The notes beneath the pieces are model-generated. The model was not told the origin of the DNA and made no database searches. It worked only from the letters and a program-made list of their open reading frames with translations. From the NCBI GenBank assembly GCA_018064565.1, contig JAGHVA010000065.1:1-17483 (forward strand): a stretch of DNA of 17,483 bases, given 5' to 3'. A program made the position numbers and the translations under genes. Source of the stretch: Candidatus Colimorpha onthohippi. GTDB lineage: Bacteria > Bacteroidota > Bacteroidia > Bacteroidales > P3. Positions 7,550-15,157 of the stretch are shown one piece after another (the stretch's first letter is position 1; every line of letters starts with the position of its first letter).

Positions 7550-8107
7550 ATGAAATATCTGATAGTAGGATTGGGCAATATAGGTGCCGAGTATGAGAAT
7601 ACTCGGCATAATAGTGGTTTCATGGTAGTCAACCAATTAGCAAAAGAAGAAGCTGCCTCATGGACAATTGAGCGCCACGCCTATCGTACCGAAATTCGGC
7701 ACAAAGGACGCACACTAATTCTTATCAAGCCCACCACCTATATGAATTTGAGCGGTAAGGCTGTGAAATATTGGATGACAGCAGAAAAAATTGCACTTGA
7801 GAACGTACTCGTGATTGTTGACGACATCGCATTGCCCATCGGAACTCTCCGCATGAAAAAACAGGGTAGTGGTGGCGGACACAACGGCTTAGGCAATATT
7901 GAGGAAATTCTGAATACAAATGCTTATTGCCGGCTACGAATAGGCGTAGGAAACAACTTCAGCCGAGGGCATCAGATAGACTATGTATTGGGGCAGTTTA
8001 CAGCAGAAGAGCAAGTTTTGCTCAACCCACAGATAGATCGTGCTATAGAGATAATCAAAAGTTTTGCCACAGTGGGTCCAGATCGGACAATGAATCTTTT
8101 CAACTAA
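7550..8107 (+). CDS. pth: Peptidyl-tRNA hydrolase
   Basis: Releases peptides from peptidyl-tRNAs that drop off the ribosome, recycling tRNA in the cytosol. From the ATG at 7550 the protein is 185 residues, and its catalytic positions fall where they do in E. coli Pth: N10 in GLGNIG, H20 in ENTRHNSGF, the Asn of TYMNLSG (N66), the VDD acidic site near 91-92, and GGGHNGLGNI. The frame is also open to an ATG at 7487, which would add 21 residues (MMKWLKKLLGCC...) of no known Pth function. I prefer 7550 because numbering and N-terminus then match the family, but a Bacteroidota-specific extension is possible. coaX starts 2 bases after its stop. Confidence 0.93.
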   Translation: MKYLIVGLGNIGAEYENTRHNSGFMVVNQLAKEEAASWTIERHAYRTEIRHKGRTLILIKPTTYMNLSGKAVKYWMTAEKIALENVLVIVDDIALPIGTLRMKKQGSGGGHNGLGNIEEILNTNAYCRLRIGVGNNFSRGHQIDYVLGQFTAEEQVLLNPQIDRAIEIIKSFATVGPDRTMNLFN

Positions 8108-8109
8108 AC

Positions 8110-8820
8110 ATGAAGTTACTGATTGACATCGGAAATACCAATATCAAGTGGGGTCTTTGCCAAGGCAAGGAGATATTGTCGCATGGCGAAGCCACCAACA
8201 AGATATGGAAATCGCTGGTTCAGACTCATGGAGTAACACACGCCGTCATTACCCATTCTGGCAAAGGTGTAGCTGCAACATTGCAGGAATTAAAAAATCT
8301 TGGAATACCCGTTACAGAGTTCAACACCACATCTCCATTACCACTGACTGTGGATTATGCCACACCTGAAACGCTGGGGCCCGATCGCTTGGCTGCTGCA
8401 TGTGGGGCATGGCTGCAAACCAACCACGAAGCATGCGTTATAATAGATGGTGGCACATGTGTTACCATTGATTATGTAGATGCTATAGGTTTTTATCGTG
8501 GCGGTGCCATACTGCCAGGCATAGATATGCAACTCAAAGCATTACATCAAAATACAGCCCGGCTACCTCTTATTCCATGGGAACGCAGTATCGAAAGCGA
8601 CCCATTGGGGCGCACCACTCACGAATCAATGCTGGCAGGTACCGTATGTGCTATGCAATTTGCTATCAAAGAGTTTGTACAATACTACAGTCGAGGGAAT
8701 ATAGTACCAAAAGTCTTTGTTACAGGAGGAGATGGACCTATTATCACTTCTCATATCTCAAATACAATCTTTGACCCCTTGCTGGTACTAAAAGGTATGG
8801 CAACACTCCCAATCGAATAA
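8110..8820 (+). CDS. coaX: Type III pantothenate kinase
   Basis: Phosphorylates pantothenate to 4'-phosphopantothenate, the first committed step of coenzyme A synthesis; this type needs a monovalent cation and is not inhibited by CoA. The 236-residue protein shows the ASKHA-fold signatures: DIGNTNIKWG at 6-15 (phosphate loop with the catalytic Asp), GPDR at 90-93 (pantothenate site), IIDGGTCVTIDYV at 111-123, GGAILPGI at 131-138 and VFVTGGD near the C-terminus. The open frame extends back to 7927 inside pth, but that part is an out-of-frame overlap; MKLLIDIGNTN at 8110 is the family N-terminus. It lies 2 bases after pth, implying coupled expression. In Bacteroidales coaX commonly precedes the outer-membrane/TPR/lptC genes found next here. 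Confidence 0.95.
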   Translation: MKLLIDIGNTNIKWGLCQGKEILSHGEATNKIWKSLVQTHGVTHAVITHSGKGVAATLQELKNLGIPVTEFNTTSPLPLTVDYATPETLGPDRLAAACGAWLQTNHEACVIIDGGTCVTIDYVDAIGFYRGGAILPGIDMQLKALHQNTARLPLIPWERSIESDPLGRTTHESMLAGTVCAMQFAIKEFVQYYSRGNIVPKVFVTGGDGPIITSHISNTIFDPLLVLKGMATLPIE

Positions 8821-8839
8821 CCATATTTAGAATTCATAA

Positions 8840-10183
8840 ATGAAAAAGAACGCACTATATTTGCTGATGTTGATATGTTGGTTGCCCTTGACAGCACAGA
8901 ATGGGGTCAACTCGCCTTTCTCACAATACGGACTTATGCTAAGCGACCTACCCACAAATATGCCTATGGCTTATTCGATGGGTGGAGTAGTATATACACG
9001 AATGGCTACCAATTATGTCAACCCATTCAACCCAGCATCTTACGCAGCTATTCAACCTGAAAGTTTCATATTTGACATCAGCTTGAACTTTACCAATTCA
9101 CGTATGACCTCTGGCGAGATTACTGATCGCGATTTCGACGGGAGTTTGGCATCTATAGCTATCGCATTCCCTATCTTCAATTGGTGGAAAGTATCGGCAG
9201 GACTACTGCCCTACAGCAACACCAATTATCAAACTGTGCTTACCACACCCGTAACAGGTACTTCTCAAAATGTACGAACGGTTTATGATGGAATGGGGGG
9301 AATATCACGTATCTACTTAGGCAACGCATTTAATATTATTGGTGACGCTACCGACTACACCAAACCCATGCTTACAGCAGGTTTCAATGTCAATTATCTA
9401 TACGGATACTTGCAGCAAGGCATCACCTACGATTTTGTTAATTCCGATACCTCTTACTACAAAGACACACGGCGACAGAAAGAAACTCATGTCAACAACC
9501 TCACTTTCGACGTAGGCATCCTCTACCGCCACCCGCTCAACGAGCGGTATTCACTCACAGCCGCGCTAACCTGCAACATCCCCAACACACTACACATCGA
9601 CAACAAAGCACTTGTATATACATACACTACACAAGCAGCACAAGAGTACCTGCTTGACACTATTTTTCCAGCACGTGGGGCTTCGGATAGTTACGAAAGC
9701 ACCCTTGAGCAACCATTCAGTATAGGCATCGGTCTATCGCTGGAACGCAACCAGTTATGGTTGGTATCAGCTGATTTTACATACGCTACTTCCAATTGTA
9801 TGAAATACAACGAAGGCAGCAGCCATCCAATATTCGGGCAAAACAGTTTACGCAGCGATGCCACCTATCGTATAGCCATAGGCGGCGGATGGTTAGGTAA
9901 TAAGAATGCCGACAGCTATTTTGGTCGTATGGGTTATACCTGCGGAGGCTACTATCAAGCGGGCAAACTGGCTCTTGACTTGGCCAACGGTTCGTTTTCG
10001 TTAGACCAATGGGGCATCGGATGTGGCATTACCCTACCGATGCGACGGGGACGCAGCCAACTCATGTTGTCGTGCAGTTACAGCAGTTTCGGCACTCCCG
10101 ATGCGCTCCGCGCAGAATACCTCACATTCGGTCTCACACTATCCAGTAACGAACGCTGGTTCGTCAAACGAAAATATAACTAA
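8840..10183 (+). CDS. Putative outer-membrane beta-barrel protein (FadL/PorV-like)
   Basis: A 447-residue exported protein with a signal peptide (MKKNALYLLMLICWLPLTAQ, likely cleaved after Q20). The mature part is rich in aromatic residues, Gly, Ser and Thr, with alternating hydrophobic strands and no further membrane helix, as expected of an outer-membrane barrel. The early segment with MGGVVYT and FNPASYAAI (about 47-70) resembles the N-terminal plug/hatch of FadL- and PorV-like proteins. The function is unknown; the class is inferred from composition, not from a catalytic motif. It starts 19 bases after coaX and is followed 29 bases later by the TPR gene. In other Bacteroidales the same pair sits between coaX and lptC, hinting at a role in envelope assembly. 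Confidence 0.65.
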   Translation: MKKNALYLLMLICWLPLTAQNGVNSPFSQYGLMLSDLPTNMPMAYSMGGVVYTRMATNYVNPFNPASYAAIQPESFIFDISLNFTNSRMTSGEITDRDFDGSLASIAIAFPIFNWWKVSAGLLPYSNTNYQTVLTTPVTGTSQNVRTVYDGMGGISRIYLGNAFNIIGDATDYTKPMLTAGFNVNYLYGYLQQGITYDFVNSDTSYYKDTRRQKETHVNNLTFDVGILYRHPLNERYSLTAALTCNIPNTLHIDNKALVYTYTTQAAQEYLLDTIFPARGASDSYESTLEQPFSIGIGLSLERNQLWLVSADFTYATSNCMKYNEGSSHPIFGQNSLRSDATYRIAIGGGWLGNKNADSYFGRMGYTCGGYYQAGKLALDLANGSFSLDQWGIGCGITLPMRRGRSQLMLSCSYSSFGTPDALRAEYLTFGLTLSSNERWFVKRKYN

Positions 10184-10212
10184 TAGATATTAACGAATCA
10201 AAAATCATACAC

Positions 10213-11553
10213 ATGAAAAAACTGACCTTAACTTTGGCAATTGTGGCATTGATAGCCCCAGTAGTAAATGCCCAACGCGATTGGGGTTGTTCGACAGAAA
10301 CCCAACAACAAATGATGGAAACCGTATCGCTGTATCAAAGCGATATCAAAGATTACAAAAGCAGCAAAGACGTCCGCTATCTATATGAGGCATACCCAAA
10401 GTGGAAGTCGATTGTGGCTCAGTGTCCAAAGCAAAGCAAGAACCTTTACATCAACGGCGTCAATATACTTAAAGCCATGATAAATAAGACCAAAGACGCC
10501 ACAGAACGACAAGCTTATATTGATGAACTCATGGCAATGTACGACACCCGTATCGCAAACTATGGTGAAGCTGCCGAGGTTACAGCCAAAAAAGCCATGG
10601 ATCTCGAACAGATATTGGGCGACAACGGTGTTGAACAGATTTATGCACTATACGACAATGCGGTACGCACTGGTGGAGAAGAACTTGATGCTGCATACGT
10701 GGTGAAATATATGGAATACACCATCAAATATGTTCGGGCAGGCAAGGCCGAGCCGACATTGGTAGTAGATAACTACGACATAGCATCAGAACTCCTTGAC
10801 AAAGAGCTGGAGAAGAATCTGGCCGACAGTGTAAGCGCAGCAAAAATCCGCAGTTACATATCTGGCGTTGAAAATGCTTTTTCGCCTTATGCTGGTTGCG
10901 AACAATTGGTGGAGATATACAGCAAGAAATTTGAGGCACAACCCGACAATGTTGACTTGCTCAAAAAAATTACCAATATCATGATGAAAAAGGGCTGTAC
11001 CAGCGAACAACTCTTTTTTGATGCCACCGAAAAGTTATACAGCATTGAGCCTTCGCCCGCAACCGCTATGCGCATGGGACAGATGAGCTACAGCAAAAAA
11101 GAATACAGCAAAGCCATCAGCTATCTGCAAGATGCTGTTAAAAACCTTACCGAGAAAAAAGACCTTTACAAAGCTAACATCTTGTTAGGACTTTCCCAAG
11201 CCGCACAAAATGCTTTGAGTTCGGCACGCAATTCGTTCTATGAAGCAGCTAAGATTGACCCTTCCAAAGGCGAGCCATACCTGCAAATAGCCCAGATTTA
11301 CGCTCAGGGAGCCCGCAGCATAGACGACGGTATGGGCGGTCGTAGTGCCTACTGGGCAGCTGTTGACAAAGCTCGCAAAGCCAAAGAGATCGATCCATCG
11401 GACGAAACCGTTGAGGCTGCTAATAAAATTATAGGGACATTTTCAGCTTATTTCCCAAAGAAAAACGATGCCTTTATGCTTGACCTCATTGATGGAAAAT
11501 CATACCATGTAGGTGGATGGATTGGTGAAAGCACTATCGTTCGCACACGTTAA
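10213..11553 (+). CDS. Secreted/periplasmic TPR-repeat protein
   Basis: A 446-residue protein with a clear Sec signal (MKKLTLTLAIVALIAPVVNAQ, cleavage near residue 20-21). The body is almost all alpha-helical. TPR-like repeats are clearest at about 278-362, where AMRMGQMSYSKKEYSKAISY, ANILLGLSQAAQNALSSARN and PYLQIAQIYAQGARS have the usual small and aromatic residue spacing. TPR proteins are scaffolds that bind peptides or partner proteins; no enzyme motif is visible. The conserved neighbours (the barrel protein upstream, LptC 15-60 bases downstream) suggest it works in the periplasm on outer-membrane or LPS assembly, but that is inference from position. No frameshift or truncation. Confidence 0.75.
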   Translation: MKKLTLTLAIVALIAPVVNAQRDWGCSTETQQQMMETVSLYQSDIKDYKSSKDVRYLYEAYPKWKSIVAQCPKQSKNLYINGVNILKAMINKTKDATERQAYIDELMAMYDTRIANYGEAAEVTAKKAMDLEQILGDNGVEQIYALYDNAVRTGGEELDAAYVVKYMEYTIKYVRAGKAEPTLVVDNYDIASELLDKELEKNLADSVSAAKIRSYISGVENAFSPYAGCEQLVEIYSKKFEAQPDNVDLLKKITNIMMKKGCTSEQLFFDATEKLYSIEPSPATAMRMGQMSYSKKEYSKAISYLQDAVKNLTEKKDLYKANILLGLSQAAQNALSSARNSFYEAAKIDPSKGEPYLQIAQIYAQGARSIDDGMGGRSAYWAAVDKARKAKEIDPSDETVEAANKIIGTFSAYFPKKNDAFMLDLIDGKSYHVGGWIGESTIVRTR

Positions 11554-11610
11554 GTATCACGCCAATTCATGCAGTTATACCCGGCTGATAAAAAAATAGT
11601 CAAAGTCACT

Positions 11611-11635
11611 CGTATGGTCTGCCGAAGACCATACG
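11611..11635 (+). promoter_or_regulatory. Perfect 10-bp hairpin over the likely lptC start codon
   Basis: CGTATGGTCT (11611-11620) and AGACCATACG (11626-11635) are exact reverse complements separated by GCCGA. The ATG at 11614-11616, which gives the best lipoprotein signal for LptC, lies in the 5' arm. As RNA this stem would hide that start codon. No T-run follows, so it is not a normal terminator. Its role is unknown; the symmetry itself is certain. Confidence 0.6.
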
Positions 11636-12162
11636 GGTTGATTTGTTTTACATGGTTTCTGCTGCATGGATGCTCAAATCCCATGGAGCAAGTCAACTTG
11701 TTTAACCGCCAGCAATTGCCCGACCAAACCATCTATAACGCTCATGTGATCCGAAGCGAGCGTGGCAATCTCCAAGCAATTCTGGACGCCCCTCAGATTC
11801 AAAAATATATGGAACCTGAGAGCAAAACAGTGTATCCTCAAGGGGTGAAAATGACCCTTTATGGATCAAACCGCGAAAAGACAGCATTTGTATATGCACG
11901 TCGTGCCACATCTTATGATGCTCAAAATAAGATGCATGCACGCGATAGTGTGGTAATAATCGACTACCGGTCGCACGACACCACCTATCTGCAAGACTTG
12001 ATATGGGATTCTCAACAACAACGCATATACAGCGACCACCCTATCAAGTCGAAAAACGGGCAACGGGTTACCTACGGTGACAGTTTTGAGAGTGATGACA
12101 ACTTTCAACATCCTCAGATTATTCATCAACGGGGTGTCATTGAGTTCAACGATAGTATATAA
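11614..12162 (+). CDS. lptC: LPS export lipoprotein LptC
   Basis: LptC links the LptB2FG inner-membrane transporter to periplasmic LptA and passes LPS toward the outer membrane. Features fitting Bacteroidota LptC: a lipoprotein signal (MVCRRPYGLICFTWFLLHGC, lipidated Cys at residue 20 from this start) and then a beta-jellyroll region with the recurring pattern of LptA/LptC, e.g. NLQAILDAPQIQKY, KTAFVYARRATSYDAQNKMHARDSVVI and YLQDLIWDSQQQRIYSDHPI. It ends with a G-V-I-E-F strand. The frame is also open from an ATG at 11569 (197 residues), but this gives an unusually long, charged stretch before the hydrophobic core. From 11614 the signal has normal proportions (182 residues). A perfect hairpin covers this start. 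Function by family and context; sequence divergence in LptC keeps this below certainty. Confidence 0.8.
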   Translation: MVCRRPYGLICFTWFLLHGCSNPMEQVNLFNRQQLPDQTIYNAHVIRSERGNLQAILDAPQIQKYMEPESKTVYPQGVKMTLYGSNREKTAFVYARRATSYDAQNKMHARDSVVIIDYRSHDTTYLQDLIWDSQQQRIYSDHPIKSKNGQRVTYGDSFESDDNFQHPQIIHQRGVIEFNDSI

Positions 12163-12186
12163 CACCCTAAAAAACATCAATATCTA

Positions 12187-13212
12187 ATGCAATTCACAGC
12201 AGGCGAAATTGCCAAAATACTAAAAGGCACCGTAGAAGGAAATCCCGATGCCCTTATATGGAAACCATGCAAAATAGAGGAAGGCTCAGAAGGTGGTATC
12301 ACATTTCTGGCAAACCCAAAATATACGCACTACATATATGAGAAAGAAGCCACTGCAATTATTGTAAGACGCGATTTTACACCTGAACAGCCTATTAAAT
12401 CTACATTGATCCGTGTCGAGAACCCTTACCTATGTGTAGCCCGATTGCTCAACATGTTCAACCAACGCACCAAGCCACCATGCGGACGGTCATGGCGAAG
12501 CAGCATTGGCCGGCACACACACATGGGCAAAAAATGCTATGTGGGTGCCTATGCCGTGGTTGGTCAGGATGTGGTGATTGGCGATAATGTCAAGATTTAT
12601 CCTCAAGCATATATAGGCGACCGTTGCGTCATAGCCGACAACACTATCGTCTATGCAGGGGCAAAACTATATTGTGATACCGTGGTAGGAAAAAATTGCA
12701 TTATCCATTCTGGAGCTGTAATAGGTGCCGATGGATTTGGATTTGCTCCCAATAACCAAGGCGGGTATGACAAGATTGACCAAATCGGAAATGTCGTTAT
12801 CGAAGATAATGTAGAAATTGGTGCCAACACATGTATTGACCGCGCCACAATGGGACACACCATTATCCGACAAGGTACCAAGTTAGACAATCTTTGCCAG
12901 TTGGCACACAACGTAGTAATCGGGTCTAATACCGTAATGGCCGCTCAAAGCGCTGTAGCAGGTAGCGGCAAAGTGGGCAACAATTGCGTAATAGCAGGAC
13001 AAGTGGGTATCGTAGGACATATAGACGTTGGCGACCGCGTAACTATTGCTGCCCAAAGCGGTGTTACCAACAGCGTAAAATCAGACAGCACGCTATTGGG
13101 GTCGCCCGCCATTGATGGTGCCAAACAAAAACGCAACTATGTATATACCCGCAATATGGAAGCTTTGGTACACCGTATTGAGCAGTTAGAGAAAATCGTA
13201 AAAGAGAAGTAA
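12187..13212 (+). CDS. lpxD: UDP-3-O-(3-hydroxyacyl)glucosamine N-acyltransferase
   Basis: Third step of lipid A synthesis: transfers a 3-hydroxyacyl chain from ACP to the 2-amino group of UDP-3-O-acylglucosamine, in the cytosol. The 341-residue length is normal. An N-terminal uridine-binding domain (about 1-100, with EGGITFLANPKYTHYIYEKE at 34-53) is followed by a left-handed beta-helix of hexapeptide repeats (about 105-295, e.g. VVIGDNVKIY, AVIGADGFGF, VVIEDNVEIGANTCIDRATM). The catalytic His lies in LCQLAHNVVIG (H241), matching E. coli H239. A C-terminal helix (about 318-340) closes the trimer. It starts 24 bases after lptC, and its stop overlaps the ATG of the glycosyltransferase (TAATG). 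Its neighbour is lptC rather than lpxC/fabZ or lpxA. Confidence 0.96.
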   Translation: MQFTAGEIAKILKGTVEGNPDALIWKPCKIEEGSEGGITFLANPKYTHYIYEKEATAIIVRRDFTPEQPIKSTLIRVENPYLCVARLLNMFNQRTKPPCGRSWRSSIGRHTHMGKKCYVGAYAVVGQDVVIGDNVKIYPQAYIGDRCVIADNTIVYAGAKLYCDTVVGKNCIIHSGAVIGADGFGFAPNNQGGYDKIDQIGNVVIEDNVEIGANTCIDRATMGHTIIRQGTKLDNLCQLAHNVVIGSNTVMAAQSAVAGSGKVGNNCVIAGQVGIVGHIDVGDRVTIAAQSGVTNSVKSDSTLLGSPAIDGAKQKRNYVYTRNMEALVHRIEQLEKIVKEK

Positions 13213-14939
13213 TGCAACTCCGCCTTTCCCATCTGAATACATCCCGCTTGCACCCCAATGTATTGGTGGCGTTTGCCATGATTGCCTGGTGGATTATGAA
13301 CATCTTGCAAGGTGCTATGATGGAATTGGCCGATGATGAAGCATACTACTGGTCGTGGGTGTTTGCACCTGGCGGGTCGCTGCAATGGGGATATTATGAT
13401 CATCCTCCCATGGTTGCCGTCTTGATATGGCTTTCTGAATGGATTGGCGGGGAATTGGGGGTACGGCTGGCTGCCACTACCTTGTTGCCACTGGGTCTTT
13501 ACCTACTTTGGACACTTATCCGTCCCAAAGTTCCATCACTTACACAGGCACTTACCTATTGTGCTATCTGCTTTGCGATGCCACCGCTACAACTCTACGG
13601 ACTATTGGCACTCCCAGATGCGCCATTGCTTTTTTTCAGCATCCTTTTTCTGTGGGCGTTTGTGCACTATGCCCAAAATCCATCGGTTCGCAACGCCTTG
13701 ATAACAGGCATAGCCATGGCATTGTTGGGATATTCCAAATATCACGGAGTGTTAGTGGTTGCATGCTGCTGGCTTGCGCAATATCGGCTGTTTCGCAAAC
13801 CACAGACCTATTGGGCGTTTGCACTTGCACTGCTACTCTACTTACCCCACCTATATTGGCAATATCAACATCAATTCGCTACCATCGCCTATCACCTTGC
13901 CGACCGACACAAAGGATTCGATATCAATAATCCTTTACAATTTTGCGTCAATATACTGCTATTTTTCAACCCTTTGCTTGTTTATGCCATCGTCAAATCA
14001 TGGCGACCTGCAAGCACTGACAACGATGACCTGATGCCCAAACTATCGCGATGGATAATTGCTGGTGTATGCGGCTTTTTCTTTGTAGCATCATTTAGGG
14101 GAAGCACTCAAGCGCAATGGATACTACCTGCTATATTGGGGATAGTGTCACTTTTGTTTTACAACAACCCTAAGCCCAACAAAACACTAAAGATACTGCT
14201 TGCCATATCGGCTGTGGTAATGGTTGCTGTGCGAGTTCTTGTTATACTCAACCCAACAAACATCAAAGGCCAATTATGGAATAATAAAGAGTCCTACCAA
14301 GCCATCGCACAAATGGCTCACGGCAATGCCGTTCAATTCTCAGGCTATACCCAAGCGGCAAAATACACATTCTATACAGGAGAATTGTCGTCGTGTGTAC
14401 CTGTATATTACGGAAGACTTAGCCAATGGGACTATAACCAAACCGATACACTAATGATAGGGCAACCCATCATCGCAGAGTCGCAAGACAGCCCATACGC
14501 CCAGCAATTGCCTTTACCCAATGGTCGAATATTTAATTATACCACTGTCCAACAATATTTCCCAATCCGCAATATCCGTCTCATACCACTATCTGCCCAA
14601 CAGATATCTTTCGATACGCTGCTCGTATCGGTCAGCATAGACAACCCCTATCCATGCGCTATCCACACAACAACATCCGACACGCTGATGGTAGGATACC
14701 ACGTATATGTACACCAACATTATCAGCCCAGCAGGTACGCACTTCTGCGCGATACCATACCTCCCCACGGAACCATTACTCAGAAATTTCATATTCCAAT
14801 AGTACACGATATTCCCCAAGGCTGCTACCCCATTGGATTCACAGTGAAACACAAACAATACACTCCACCCATTCAAAGCCTAACATATCCACTACAGGTG
14901 TCTGCAAACGGACAATGGTCGGTATCCACCACCAGATAG
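13212..14939 (+). CDS. GT39/ArnT-like polytopic glycosyltransferase
   Basis: A 575-residue inner-membrane protein of the polyprenyl-phosphate-sugar type (PMT/ArnT, GT-C fold). The first periplasmic loop carries LADDEAYYWSW (39-49), with the acidic residue usual for the catalytic or metal site, and YYDHPPM (61-67), both typical of GT39. About nine to ten hydrophobic helices are visible up to about residue 350 (e.g. LLALPDAPLLFFSILFLWAF, WAFALALLLYLPHLYW, ILLAISAVVMVAVRVLVIL). The remaining roughly 220 residues are soluble and end in a beta-rich, Ig-like segment (about 455-575). By family it moves a sugar from undecaprenyl phosphate to an exported lipid or glycan. The one-base overlap with lpxD suggests lipid A or another envelope glycan, but donor and acceptor are not readable. 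Confidence 0.82.
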   Translation: MQLRLSHLNTSRLHPNVLVAFAMIAWWIMNILQGAMMELADDEAYYWSWVFAPGGSLQWGYYDHPPMVAVLIWLSEWIGGELGVRLAATTLLPLGLYLLWTLIRPKVPSLTQALTYCAICFAMPPLQLYGLLALPDAPLLFFSILFLWAFVHYAQNPSVRNALITGIAMALLGYSKYHGVLVVACCWLAQYRLFRKPQTYWAFALALLLYLPHLYWQYQHQFATIAYHLADRHKGFDINNPLQFCVNILLFFNPLLVYAIVKSWRPASTDNDDLMPKLSRWIIAGVCGFFFVASFRGSTQAQWILPAILGIVSLLFYNNPKPNKTLKILLAISAVVMVAVRVLVILNPTNIKGQLWNNKESYQAIAQMAHGNAVQFSGYTQAAKYTFYTGELSSCVPVYYGRLSQWDYNQTDTLMIGQPIIAESQDSPYAQQLPLPNGRIFNYTTVQQYFPIRNIRLIPLSAQQISFDTLLVSVSIDNPYPCAIHTTTSDTLMVGYHVYVHQHYQPSRYALLRDTIPPHGTITQKFHIPIVHDIPQGCYPIGFTVKHKQYTPPIQSLTYPLQVSANGQWSVSTTR

Positions 14940-14978
14940 TTCTTGCAACAAACAGATACAACCAACGTTTTCGACAAC

Positions 14979-15022
14979 CGACCAAAGGGAGGTCATGAAC
15001 CGACCAGCGGGAGGTCATGAGC
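14979..15022. repeat. Two tandem copies of a 22-base unit
   Basis: Copy 1 (14979-15000) and copy 2 (15001-15022) agree at 19 of 22 positions. Both follow the pattern CGACCA-nn-GGGAGGTCATGA-n-C. Each contains GACC and GGTC seven bases apart, so each could form a small stem. The units abut directly. Confidence 0.8.
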
Positions 15023-15080
15023 ACCACTTATCAAAAAAAAAACAGCGAATAGCACCACTTGTAAAAATAATTCAGCGAAT
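15020..15080. repeat. Tandem pair of a 30/31-base unit
   Basis: Copy 1 (15020-15050) and copy 2 (15051-15080) both begin AGCACCACTT and both end CAGCGAAT, around an A-rich middle that differs (a run of A in copy 1, AAAAATAATT in copy 2). The second copy runs directly into the interspersed repeat core. Confidence 0.8.
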
Positions 15081-15120
15081 AAGCCGATCGCAGAGAGAAT
15101 GCTTGCATTCACTATGCCGA
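15079..15120 (+). repeat. Interspersed intergenic repeat, copy 2, with hairpin
   Basis: The first 21 bases match the minus strand of 126-146 at 18 of 21 positions (ATAAGCCGA...GCAGAG...GAA). They run into a perfect inverted repeat, GAATGC (15097-15102) and GCATTC (15105-15110), and then CACTATGCCGA (15110-15120), a motif also found beside copy 1. Intergenic location and stem-loop content suit a REP- or MITE-like repeat. Confidence 0.55.
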
Positions 15121-15157
15121 CCCGCCTGCCAGCGGACAAGGTGCGAGAAAACGTCTG

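Larger units (their letters stand above)
14940..15157. other. Gene-free repeat island between the glycosyltransferase and the SGNH gene
   Basis: These 218 bases carry no credible gene. They hold, in order: ACGTTTTC (14965-14972), a 22-base tandem pair, a 30/31-base tandem pair, the interspersed repeat core, a GAATGC/GCATTC hairpin, a CCGC...GCGG hairpin (15122-15135), and GAAAACGT (15147-15154), the exact reverse complement of the first element. The 8-base inverted ends might mark the edges of a small mobile repeat about 190 bases long, but no target duplication is evident. Confidence 0.5.

Noticed and set aside
7927..8109. N-terminal extension of coaX by 61 residues
   Set aside because: It would lie inside pth in another frame. 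The sequence is basic and unlike any CoaX, while MKLLIDIGNTN at 8110 is the normal N-terminus.
13439..13930. A 163-codon plus-strand frame inside the glycosyltransferase
   Set aside because: It overlaps the transmembrane coding region in another frame, and its Cys/His/Thr-rich translation has no family features. The GT39 frame has clear motifs and helices.
14979..15080. Tandem repeats considered as a small CRISPR array
   Set aside because: There are only two copies of each unit, they abut without unique spacers, and no cas gene is nearby.
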